This document shows positions 46,668 to 57,659 of a stretch of DNA of 64,000 nt, piece by piece. Positions within the stretch are counted from its first letter, which is position 1. The number at the start of each line of letters is the position of its first letter. Source of the stretch: Vitrella brassicaformis (lineage: Eukaryota; Sar; Vitrellaceae). A program made the position numbers and the translations under genes. Location: assembly GCA_001179505.1 (NCBI GenBank), contig CDMY01000581.1, positions 263,375 through 327,374 on the forward strand, in the 5' to 3' direction. A model generated the notes under the pieces. It searched no databases. It had not been told where the DNA came from and saw nothing but the letters and a program-made list of their open reading frames with translations.

Positions 46668-49600
46668 ATGCAAGGCGCCACGATTCATCGACTTCCTGTT
46701 TCGAGAACATTTCGTGCGGGACGGCCCGATGGCGCCCCAAAGGTGAACAACGTAATGCGAATGCAGCTGCATACCACATGCATTCACTCTTGTTGTATGT
46801 ATGTGTCTGTCCATGATGCAGGCGACGGTGCCTCTTCTCATCGGCTCCCCGACCACTTCCTCCCCTGCAGTGGCCAATCCAGCGTCCTCACGAGTCCCTA
46901 CAACAGGCACAGACCAATCCACGCCCCTCATACCGAGCAAGACAAGCGCGGCGGCCATTATAGATGGGAATGATAGCCAGGAGCTGCAGCACAAGGTGCA
47001 GGCGAGCTATGCCGAGCCTCTTAAGGAGCCAGTTCAGCCGACGGAAGATGAGGAAGCCGCTCATCAGCAGCCAAGGGGGCGTGCGCTGTCCCATCCGTCA
47101 TTCGTGCAAGATCCGTGTGCGTTCTGCTCCGACGATGGTGCGCCACCGGTCCCCCCTCCCCCTCCCGCCCCCCTCTCCCCTCCTCAGTCGTCATCTGTGG
47201 TCAACCAGCCGCGGGCTCCCGTGTTGATCAGTGACGTGGAGCCTCTGCCGGTCGAGAAGGACATTGCAAATGTCTGCTCTTCCCTGCAGCGCCTGCTGGC
47301 ACACATGAGCAGAGCGACCACACCACCGAGGAGCCCTCCCGATGGGGCTCCGATGGCTCATCGCACGACGGCGAGTCCACCGCCCGACAGGAAGGGCAGT
47401 CCTGAGTCGTATAAGGGCAGAGAAATGGTAACCAATTCACGTGAATGTTGCATTATGAGTCAAACGGTGTCCTGTTGGGTGCTGTTGGTTTGTTTCAGGA
47501 GAGGTGGGCTCGTCGGCAGGAGGATGAACAGAGGGAGCAGCGGGCACGGGAGAGGGCGAGCGGGGGGGCCACATACAGCGGATTCGCCGTCCTCTCACGC
47601 TCGGCTTCGCCGACGCCGTCACACAAGTACCGCAGCCCTCCACAGGGGGCCTGTGTTGGTGCTCGCGATGAGCACCAGCATCGGCAGCACGTGGTGCGGC
47701 GGAGCCGGCCCACGGTGCCGCGGCCCTTTCACTTGGCCACAGCCGATCGGTCGGTGGAGCGCAAGCAGGGGGGGGAGGCTGAGGGGGTGCGGAGCGTGCC
47801 TGTGGTGCTGTTGGATAAGGTTGAGTTTGTGGAGCCGGTGGCTCGCCCATCGCAGGGCGACTCGATAGACACGACCATGGTGAAGGCGCAGGTCGCGTCG
47901 TTGAAGAGGAGCCTTAAGCAGAAGAGTGTTGAGCTCAACAGGTACGCAGCTAAGAGGAAAGGGACGGGCGGTGGAGAGGGTTGGACATCTTGCTATCTGT
48001 GTATCTCGTCGCAGGCTCCAGGATCGGCTTGCAGCTGAGCGTGTTGCGTGGGAAGATGCACGCACAGAGCTCGCACAGGAACGCGACGACGCGCTCAAGT
48101 AAGGCAACGTCGGTCAGCTCTTGCCGCAATGTCATTGCGACTCGACTCGTTTCTCTCTGCAGGAGGGCCAACAAGTCGCGTGCCGCCCACAACACACAAG
48201 CGTCCAGGTACGTGGTATGGGACGCGACACAGCAAGCAATCAAAGATGCGTTGTTTTTGCTTTGGTTCGAAGAATGCATGAGAAGGATGACAAACTCGCT
48301 AGAACGCTCAAAGAACTATGGTATTCAGTCAATGACAAGCGTGCCGTGGATTGTGTGGTCCATCCAATCGTTGTGGTGTATCTGTCAGGGAGAGCGAGCA
48401 GGCCAACACGGAGCTCAAACAGAAACTAGCCGACATGACACGGCAGCTGCAAAGTAAACCAAACCAACAAACACAAGATTCTGCATCTACCTTTCTGTAT
48501 GTGTCATCTCACCTGAATCCATACAGCTATCCAACATCAGCTGCAGTCGGCCAATGGTGCCGCTGCGCCGCCGCCCTCCGCTCACCCACCCGAACCACCC
48601 GCACCAGGTGACGACCTCGACGCCGAGGTTCGCCGCGTTTTGGAGCGGAAGGGCGACGACGGCGAGGAGGGTCGTGACGTCAACGAGGGTCTGCGGCAGC
48701 ATGTAGCGGAGCTGGAGGAAAGTCTCACCAAATCGCAGGGCGAGGTCGAAACACTGCAGGTAGATCTCACGCGAATATTGGCTGTCGGCGGGCGATTGAT
48801 CAATATTGTCGCGTGGTCTGTTTGTTGGCCCTTCAGGCACAGCAGCGTGAGGTGGCCAAGGCATTAGCCGATAGTTTGGAGGAAAACGCCTCCCTGCAGG
48901 TGAACATCCAGGTACGTACGAGTCCACAGACGACAGATACACGATGACATCCATCTGGCATTGCTGCCTGCCCGTCGTCTGTGTATTCCACGCAGCAATT
49001 GAAGGAGGAGAAGAAGAAAGAGGTAAGGGCACAGCCTTTCCCTCAGACGCATTGTGTGCGCGTCGATCTGTCACTGTGTTCTGGCTGTGTGCAGGATGAT
49101 GCGCGAAAGGCCGACGTGCATCACGAGGAGCGATGTCGGCTGTTGGAATACGAACTCTCCAGGTCTGAGGTCAAAGCAGACAGACTCGCAAGAGAACTCG
49201 AGGTGGGATGAATGCAGCTCTTCACGGCTGACACACATTGAAGGGTCTGTGTGTGTGTGTGTGTTTGTGCCTGTGCCGCTTGTGCAGACATTGAAAGACG
49301 AGCACGCGACCCTCACAGCACAGAAGGCCACCATGGAGTCTGAGTCCGACGGTCAGCTACGTGGCCTGCACCATATCATCAGCGAGAAGGATGAGGAGCT
49401 CGCCAGGCTGGAAAAGCGTGTCCTGTCATTAGAGCGTGAGGTGAGTGCTACACACAACCAGACATGTGTGTCTATGTGCGTGTGTGCCCATCGCTCAGCT
49501 GGAGTCGGCCCGTCAGACGCTGAGCCAGTCTCTGAGGACCGGGGAGGCGTCCGCATCTGGACCGTCGTCAGTCGAGAAGGCCGACCTGGTGCAGATTCTC

Positions 49601-49732
49601 CGGGCTCAAGCGCGGAGCACGGAGATGCTGCTGGGCGAGCTGGAGAGGAGAAACGAGGGGCAGGAGCAGGGTGACAATGAGCAGACAAGCCCTCTCTTCG
49701 GCGAACGGTTAGACCATCACAAGGACGACTAG
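46668..49732 (+). CDS. Coiled-coil protein with Pro/Ser-rich N-terminus
   Basis: The first exon runs 46668-46742 (ATG 46668), the second starts at 46822, and about a dozen exons follow to TAG 49732. The first 300 residues are low complexity (poly-Pro near 47150, many SP dipeptides). From about 47880 on, heptad patterns indicate long coiled coil: KAQVASLKRSLKQKSVELN, AAERVAWEDARTELAQERD, LRQHVAELEESLTKSQGE, HHIISEKDEELARLEKRV and LVQILRAQARSTEMLLGEL. This suggests a cytoskeletal or centrosomal/basal-body scaffold, but that is inference. Several small exons near 48100-48500 are uncertain. Confidence 0.6.
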
Positions 49733-50104
49733 CCGTGTTGCGTGTGCGGGGGGAGCAGGAGAGCAGGGGAGTGTTGGCAGGGGAGGCAGGGGCATACAGA
49801 CATGGAGTGGTAGATAGAGAGACGGTGATACTTACTCTGTCACATTGCCTACCGGTGTTTTATTCGTGCGTGTTGGTGCTCTGTTGATTGATTGCAATGG
49901 TCGATTGACGGTTTTTTCTGTCGTGTGCAGTGGGTGCAGTGCACGGCACGGACAGACATGTAGTCGACCGAGTGTTTTCATGTACATGTCTGTGTACGTA
50001 CAAGCACGAGTCTCGATCAACGCAGAAGCGACCCTAAGACCACTCAGTGATTGATTGATCGATTGATTCATTCCTCGCTTCACTGCTGCGCGCGACGTCA
50101 GCTG
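49733..50104. other. Intergenic between rightward genes
   Basis: It holds the 3' flank of the coiled-coil gene and the promoter side of the FKBP gene, with a TTGATTGATTGA repeat at about 50050-50070. No exon is supported. Confidence 0.4.
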
Positions 50105-50811
50105 ATGAGCCTCCCCATCATGAGCACCCGGCAGGCTGGTCTTGTCATGCTCTCACTCTCACTTTATCTGCTGCTGCTGCTGCCGGTCGACGGCGACCTC
50201 TTCTCCGAAAGAGACATGGTACACAAACCAGAGACACGTGCAGGCACATACATACAGGCTGTCTTAACTTGTGCGTATTCGCGCGTGTGTCAGGCCGAGA
50301 AGACTGTGTGCAGCACATTGCACCACGGTGGCGACTCTGGCAAGACGACAACTGCGGTGGGTGACATCGTCAAGATTCGCCTCAAAACCTCAGCTGCTGA
50401 CATGTTCTCCACTTACAACGACCACGGTATGTCTGCCACCCACACACAAACACAGCCAGCAGCAGCCCGCGCAAAAGGCCTCCATGCATTCCTCTCTCTC
50501 TCTCTTCTCTGTGTTTGTGTGTGCAGGCGAGTCAGTGCAGGAGAGGGTGAAGGTCGGTCAGCACAACGTGACGCCGCTCAACAAGTGCCTGATGGGCATG
50601 TCAGTTGGGGAGACGCGACGAGCCAGCATCCCTCTCACACAAGGCTTCGACATCACATACACGGTTAGCCAACCAGCCGGCCAGCCGCCACACAGACGGA
50701 GGGAGGGAGGGGGAGAGGTGTGTGTGCATGTATGTCTCTGTCTGTTGTTGTGCGCAGGTGACGTTGCTGAGTGTGGAGTCGAAGGCGAAGGGACACGAAA
50801 CAGAGCTGTGA
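50105..50811 (+). CDS. ER-type FKBP-like peptidyl-prolyl isomerase, ~145 aa
   Basis: Exons 50105-50218, 50294-50426, 50527-50663 and 50758-50811 splice in frame (438 nt). The protein starts with a signal peptide (VMLSLSLYLLLLLPVDG). The FKBP signature is partial: VGDIVKIRLKT, then NKCLMGMSVGETRRASIPL and VTLLSVESKA, equivalent to the I-x-G-x-x-x-G-M-x-x-G-E-x-R core of FKBP2/FKBP13. It ends in HETEL, close to the RTEL ER-retrieval tail of FKBP2. Several active-site aromatics and the usual Y-G-x-x-G loop are missing and the protein is shorter than normal, so isomerase activity is uncertain. Its last two exons are duplicated in reverse orientation at 56.4-56.7 kb. Confidence 0.8.
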
Positions 50812-51367
50812 TCGATGGCATCCACCCACGGCGACATCCATACAACAAGACTCTGTGTGTGTATGTGTGTGTGTGCACGCACATCATAACAGACACATTC
50901 ACGCACGTACCGTGTCATCAATAGGTGCGCCTGCACTTTACGCGCCTGCACAGGGTGTCACTCTGTCGAGCTCCTGCCCTGCATGTGTGTATCTGTGCGT
51001 GTTAGGTGAGAGGTACACAGATACACACACAGATACAGATAGATACACAATTGATAGATACACAATTGAGGCCTCCCTGCATGTGTCTCATGGATGTACG
51101 TACGGGTTGGTAAGTGGCGGTCCACCCCACCCAGACGATAAGTTAACGTTGAGGCGCATACTTTGAACTGGAGACACTGACATTTAGATATGTCGAGACA
51201 TGCACGTTTGTTCAGAGGATATGTATACATTGCCTGTCCACTCAACGCATGTTCATCCGTTCATTCTGTTGGTTCGTTCTTTTATCCGCATCAGTACAGT
51301 CAGCTCGGCTCGTGTGTGTGGCTGATTGTGTGTGTCGCTCGAGTCGATTTGACACATTCTGTCTGCC
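50812..51367. other. Convergent intergenic region
   Basis: It lies between the FKBP 3' end and the leftward unknown locus. It contains TG and TACA/GATA repeats (50850-50880 and 51010-51065). The first ~50 bases after the FKBP stop are also present beside the FKBP copy near 56.74 kb. Confidence 0.5.
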
Positions 51368-52653
51368 TCATCTGAGCTGTGGGATGACGTACGGTTTGGT
51401 CTTGCAGTCGGCCGGAGGCTGCAACACACACACAACGCAGCATCAATCAATCATCCATCCAGAGTCCAGCCATTGATGAGGGACGCGTAGATGGATGGAT
51501 AGATGGCTCACCGTACCGTCTCGTTCTGGTCGTAGTGGCCATCGGCCATCACGCACACCTGTTGACACGGGTACAACACACGACACATGAGCTGTCTGGT
51601 CTGGTGGGTGGGTGTTGTGGTGTGATGCCCGACTGACGTACGAGTGGTGGGTGCGTTGTTGGTGGCTGGAGTGACGCAGACGAGCGGTGTTTGGATGCAC
51701 ACGAAGCCGCCGCCACGCTGCTGATATATCAACACGCACACACACACACACACAGAGAAAACACTGCTTGGTTTGTGAATGCATTGCATTCCTCTTTAAT
51801 TGTGTGATGGATGCCTTGTGTGCATCGATGGCGTCCGGCAGCTCATCCAGTGGCTTGTTGTAGCCAATGAAGTCCAAAATCCCCCCAGCCATGACCGTTT
51901 AAACACACACACACACACACACACATTGGTTGGATGGACACACTCACGTGTCTCTCCCTCCCTCTCTCCCTCCGTCTCAGTGACTGACTGCCTCACCCAC
52001 CCAGCAGATTGCGCGGCGGACTTCAACGAACGAAGACGAGAGGAACTTGATGATGTAGTGATTCATGCAGAACTTGCACCACTGCTCGGCCTTCTGCTTC
52101 GAGTACAGACACACGCCGGCGATGGATGTGAACTCCTTCAGACTCACGCCGCCCATGCACAGACCACCCTGACACACACACACACACACACACGGGGAGG
52201 GTTCAATTGTGTATCTGTCTGTCTTTCTGCTGCATGGCTTACGCGCTTGGCGTGTGCGGCCGATAGGACGAGCAGCACAGACGACGGGGCTGCGCTGGAC
52301 AACGCGGAGACACAATCCGACTCACTCTCGAAACTGACACACAATCAGAGACACACACATCAGCTGTCTGCCTCTCTCTCTCTCCCCTCCCTCCCTCTGT
52401 GTGTGTGTGTGTGCGGGACCTCTTGACGTTGGTGGCGAAGCGCTTGAGGTCATTGACGAACGCAAACAAATGACGAGGCTCGACGTCGTTACAGTAGACG
52501 TACACAACCCAACTCTGCACGGTGGCGCCACACAACGAGGCATGGCGCAATGAGTGTGTCTCTCGTGTGCTGTGCCGAGCCTACCTGGTCGAGGCGGCTG
52601 GTGGACGAGTAGGTCATGTCGCTGTTGCTGTCACGATTGCCCGACATGATCAT
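51368..52653 (-). CDS. Unknown small protein(s); gene structure unresolved
   Basis: Four upstream exons are clear: 52653-52585, 52514-52420, 52333-52243 and 52168-52001. They encode a basic-to-neutral protein (SWVVYVYCNDVEPRHLFAFV, KAEQWCKFCMNHYIIKF) with several Cys but no recognised fold. If not spliced further it ends at TGA 51970 with CWVGEAVSH. Downstream, ATG 51892 opens another segment (MAGGILDFIGYNKPLDELPD) followed by exons ending in KTKPYVIPQLR at 51368. No good AG acceptor links the two parts, so this may be one gene with an odd intron or two adjacent small genes. Confidence 0.45.
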
Positions 52654-53105
52654 CTCACACACTGATTGGCTCACTGACTGACTGACTGACTGATGTGCTG
52701 AGTGGCTGCTTGTTGGTCGATTGTTTGTCGATACACGACGGACGAGTGGAGAGACGACAGAGTGAGACCCCCCAGGCTGGTCAATTGGCTTTCTGCTGCC
52801 TGTGTCTGTGTACGTTTGTGTTACGGATCGTCGATCTGTGTTTTGCGTCGTGTGTATGTGTGCATGTGTGTATGTGTGTATGTATGCAGTCGTCGATCGT
52901 GTCGGATCGGTTGCATTCATTAGATGGATGTTCGCTTCTCGTGGCACAGATGCATACCCGGGAGAACAACACTAGCTAGTGAACAACTCACTCAGCCACA
53001 CGCACACATGCCTACACACACACACACACACACACAAACCGGAACTCATCGCATAGCTGCCTTGGCCTGCCTTCCTCTCTCTCGGACAACACACACCTGT
53101 GTCGT
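52654..53105. other. Intergenic between leftward genes
   Basis: It contains CTGA repeats near 52672-52692 and CA/TG runs at about 52855-52885 and 53003-53036. No exon is supported. Confidence 0.4.
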
Positions 53106-54478
53106 TCAGTTTTGTTTGTTGTGCTGGTGTTCGTTGTCGTCTGCCGACGACTCGTCATCCTCTATGCCCACGCCAGGGGCCGTCTCCTCGTCGATCTTGC
53201 GCCGCTGCACCATTGGAGGCACCAACACACTCGTCACCTCATAGCTGACAGCACATCACATCAACGCATACAGAGGGAGGGAGCGGAGACATGGTAAGAG
53301 AAAGTGACCACCAGACAGAACAGACACCTTGCAGGCGGTTCTGTCACATGCAGCTGAGCCAATTTCTCCATAGCTTCAGGCAGGTCCGGGGAGAGAGGCG
53401 ACTCCTCGCCTCTCTTGCGCGGTGGATGATAGATCAGATCACTGTCCTGCTGCTGGCTGTCAGCACCACCGGGGGTGTAGATGACCTGATCTTGATCATA
53501 CTGCCTGGCTGACGTCCCCCTGAAGGCAGGTTTGGCTGTCTTGGCACGCAGCGAGGCATTGAGGCTGTTGCGGCTGCTGGTTGCGCCGCCACGGCTGCCG
53601 AGAGACCGCTCCAGGTCCTCCAGGATGGAGTGAGACACCACACGGCTATTCTGGAGCCTCTGCAGGCACGTCCCTGCACACACAGGCAAGCACAGGGAAG
53701 AGCAAGGGATGGACCTGGCACCGCACCCAGTGGTACCTTCTGTTGCTTCGAGCTCGGGCAGTTGCGCCTCCAAAGCCATGACTTCCGCGAAGAGAGCCCT
53801 CTCCCTTTCTTCCTGGTCGCCCTTGAGCTCCTGAAGGCGGCGGGCCCGCTCACCGTCGATGCGCTTTTTCGCCAGCAGCCTCTCGCGGTGCACGACCATC
53901 GCACGATTGGAGTTGCGAAGATTTGTGTCGGCCTCCATCATCTTCTTCTGTCTCAGGTAATCCTGGCTCTCGGCGCGTGTGTTTTCTGCACTCTGCTGCT
54001 TGGACTTGATGAACTCGTAGCTCGCCATCTGCCTGCTGCTGCTGTGAGACATCCGCTGCTGCGCCGCCTTGTCTTTGTTGGCACAAACCTCGCTCTCTTT
54101 GTAGTGCGAAATGGCCTTGTCGGCCATCTTTTTCTCTGCAGTCAACACAAAGCCACTTCTGCGATGAAACCCGCCCATTGCAAAGCAGGGTTCTTCTCAC
54201 CGAGTGTGCGGGCCCTGCCATCCTCAATCCTGGATGCGTGCCTCCTGACCTCGTCCAGGTCTCGCCAGATCTTTTCCTCTTCTCGCTTGAAGTAAGAAAT
54301 GCGGTTCTGCACATGACAAGAAGGGATACGGCCGCATTCATGCCGAGGGTCTTGTGGACCTTCTGACCTTGAGGGCTTTGGAATTCTGTTCGAGCTGCTT
54401 CTTGCGTCGAAGGGCTTCGTGGAAGGTCAGGGGCCTGTGGGTGCCAATCGAAATGGGATCTTGCTGATGTTCAGCCAT
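53106..54478 (-). CDS. Coiled-coil protein, ~366 aa
   Basis: Exons 54478-54368, 54306-54201, 54135-53737, 53673-53328 and 53244-53106 splice in frame (1101 nt). The first two thirds are a charged alpha-helical region (FKREEEKIWRDLDEVRRHAS, RERLLAKKRIDGERARRLQE) ending in ALFAEVMALEAQLPELEATE, typical of a coiled coil. The C-terminal third is Ser/Arg-rich then acidic (GIEDDESSADDNEHQHNKQN). No membrane segment or targeting peptide is seen. A cytoskeletal or flagellar role is possible but unsupported. It is divergent from the next rightward gene, about 160 bp between starts. Confidence 0.65.
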
Positions 54479-54640
54479 CGCGAAAGGCCCTTTGATGATT
54501 GGAGCTCGCCTTCTGCTTTTTCCTTCGCTCACGGAGCGGCTACGGCCGGAAACGGGAGAGCCCGCGAGCTCGAAGCCGTCTCAGACTGGGGGCGTGTCGT
54601 GGGTTGCATGCACATCCCGCTGATCCTCCGCAGGTTCATC

Positions 54641-56248
54641 ATGTCGTTGAGTGCAACAGATGCTGAACATCTGTACAAGGCCGTCCATAAGGCTGTGCCG
54701 AAGGGGTCCCGGCCGGTGTCCGACGAGAGCCCCAAGGCCAAGGCCATGGCGCCCTCAGGCAGACGCATCGATTTCGCGTCAAGTGAGGGAAAGGAGCAGG
54801 ACGCGGAGCCAGCGGGGGCCCAGGAACGCAAGATACGTAACGGTGTGGGATCGAGAAAGCCTCTGACACTGAGTGAAGAGACTCAGGGAGATTCGCGTCG
54901 GCACTTCCAGACAGCCAAGTAATCACTCACGAAACAGGAAGATCTCGCTGGCACAAGTGCTCGGTGTGTGTCATTTCCTTCAGGGGCCGCAGCGGGGCTG
55001 GCAGCCAGATGCCCAGTGGCTGGAGATATCACTCGACGGGAGAGCAGCGCGGCCCTCTCAGCCGACATCAAAGCGTGGCTGTCATCTCTTTGGAATCGTT
55101 CAGGTACGTAGACTCCCGAAGCATTGTGTCAGGGAGCTGCGAGCAGACACACACAACCGAGATCCGGGGATCTTTTTGCAGGAGAGACCCAACGCGCGCC
55201 GGCATCCGGACGAGAAATCGCCCTCACATGCAGCTGGCGCCTTCGGCGCCTGGGGCCCCTGCAAGTAGGCCGACGAGGCCGGGGCAGGGACACAGAGTGG
55301 ACTGTCACTTTATGCCTCTGTGTCTTGCAGCCCCCCATTCCTACACTGATGGCTGGAGACAAAGTAGGAAGAAGAGAGAGCTGGCTCCAATCCAATCACA
55401 CGCTCTATGTCTCTCTTCTTTGTGTCGGCAGCTTTTCGTTCGAGTGACTATTCGCATCTGCATACGCTTACAGATCCCATCACGGGCAGATGTGAGACCA
55501 GCACATCAACTCTCTGAAACGTTAAGGTGCGTCTGCGAAATCTGTATAGATGGCGTGCCGTCGTCTCCTCGTGGCATTCGGGTCACTTCACCGGCGATTT
55601 CGGTAAACACGATGGCGGCACGATGGCCCTTTTGTCATTCTCCGTCGCTCAGGATGAGTACATACGGATGACGAACAAGAGGTTGCTGCTGCCGTCACAG
55701 AGGGGGACGCCGCGATCACGTAAGTGCACACACGGACAGTCTCACTCGGCTTGGGCGCCCATTTGTGAGCATTGGCGCATCAGGGAGTCCGCATCTACGG
55801 GAGACACTTCACGACGAACCCCCGCAGCACAGAACGAGTAGCGAATGTCACCACATGCGAGAAGCGTGCATGACATGTCTCTCCGAAATGATTGCATGAT
55901 GTAGGCATCCGAACATTCTCCCCAACCGCCTCCGGACCAGGAGATAAGATGGCTGCCACCCTGGTCACGAACGTCGTGCCGTCCATGAGCGACACGCCCC
56001 GATCGTCCATTCTGCCGTTCGACGAAGACAACAATTTTGCGCGTGCCACATACGGCATCTACATGAACATCAGCACACACCAATACGGACAGATCTTCCG
56101 GTACGTGAAGGGGTGCATGTCAGCTTGTATGTATGTGTCTGCCTTGGATGCTCTTGCGTGCCATAGGTCTCGCGGCCTCAGCAGTGATCCATCGTGGTAC
56201 ATGCATGATCGTGACGGAGTTGACTTCAGACGCAAAGTGCCGCCATGA
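54641..56248 (+). CDS. Unknown multi-exon protein
   Basis: ATG 54641 opens a Lys/Ser/Arg-rich exon ending at about 54918. Further exons lie near 54985-55103, 55183-55266, 55331-55363, 55432-55497, 55527-55603 and 55652-55720, then 55904-56101, with a last exon 56168-56248 ending in DRDGVDFRRKVPP. I recognise no domain. Strand-like hydrophobic stretches (LFVRVTIRICIRLQI) suggest a beta-rich fold. The frame of the second exon is not settled, because two frames are open. Confidence 0.45.
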
Positions 56249-57659
56249 CTGAGTGATCGCTTGAACGGACCACGATTGGCCATTGAGCACTCAGCACATA
56301 CATGAACCACACACACAGCCGTCACTTGATGACGTTGCCGCAGCATGGATGGATACATGGATGCATTTTGTCTGTGTGGGGTGCTTTCGTGGGTGGATGG
56401 TATGCCATCGATCACAGCTCTGTTTCGTGTCCCTTCGCCTTCGACTCCACACTCAGCAACGTCACCTGCGCACAACAACAGACAGAGACATACATGCACA
56501 CACACCTCCCCCCCTCCCTCCCTCCCTCCCTCTCTCCGTCTGTGTGGCGGCTGGCTGGTTGGCTGACCGTGTATGTGATTTCGAAGCGTTGTGTGAGGGG
56601 AATGCTGGCTCGTCGCGTCTCGCCCACTGACATGCCTATCAGGCACTTGCTGAGCGGCGTCACATTGTGTTGACCGACCTTCACTCTCTCCTGCACGGAC
56701 TCGCCTGCACACACACACACACACACACACAGAGTCTTGTTATCTGGATGTCGCCGTGCGTGTGTGCGTTTGCGTGTTTGTGTGTGCCGTGCAGTGCAGT
56801 GCCAACAATGACGTGAGAGTGAGCAGAGAGGGGGGGTTTACGTCTGCATGTGTGTGTGGGGTGGGTGCATTGCGCAAGGCGACCTGAACCAATTAATATT
56901 GTGCCTGCCCGTTGACAAATGACTGACATAAGTCTCTCTGTCTGTCTGTCTGTCTGTCTGTCGGCATCATGTCCGTCACATCACCACGCCCATCAAGGCA
57001 CCCATGCCATGCCTGTCCGTGTCTCTCTGTTCCCGTTTCTCTCGCGCCACTTCACCTTCTCACACGCCACGCACCTGTCAAGCTCATCGATCGAGCACCG
57101 GACAAGGCCATGCCATGCCGTACATGTGTGGAGCGAAGGCACACGAGAGGAAGGGAAGCGCCGACACACAGGCACAATGAATGGCCTCTCTACTGTCTCC
57201 GTCTCGCCATTTCCGCTGAGCGTCTCGCGGCCGACGGCAGCTTTGCACTCTTCTAGTTAGTGGGAGAGTCAAAAGCGCTGTCTGCAGCGAGAGAGACAGC
57301 AAAAACGGCAACGGACAGAGTCAAAGGGACGAACCGAACGTCATGTCAGCACACATTGCATCGCGTCTCTCGCCATATTTCTGACGTACACACACGTATG
57401 CACGCACACCCACGGACACGCACTCACACACACGCCGATACATAGACCCTCATACATATTGAATGGAACAAAAGTGACTCCATACATATACAGCCCGCTG
57501 GCTGCCTGTACACGAGACAAATCACGAACATCACCTACCTAGCCATCCTACCCACTATTCAGCCCCCCCCCCCCTCCATTTAGGCACTCCCATGCATCTC
57601 TGCTATGCCATGCAGCTATATACACGTGTGTGTAACAAAGGTACGGGTCCGTCTCTTGT
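56249..57659. other. Convergent intergenic region with FKBP copy
   Basis: About 1.4 kb. Apart from the inverted FKBP fragment, it holds TGTC runs near 56940-56962, a CA run near 56710-56732 and a poly-C tract at about 57565-57578. No other exon is supported. Confidence 0.45.
56412..56726 (-). pseudogene. Truncated inverted copy of FKBP exons 3-4
   Basis: Two exons with the intervening intron repeat the 3' half of the FKBP gene at 50527-50811, reversed. The copy keeps the splice sites and stop, reads GESVQERVKVGQHNVTPLSK at its start and ends in KGHETEL. It differs at a few residues (for example N to S, M to I, and G to R near the end). The signal peptide and first half of the domain are missing, so it is probably a pseudogene. 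Flanking bases also match the region downstream of the intact gene. Confidence 0.85.
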
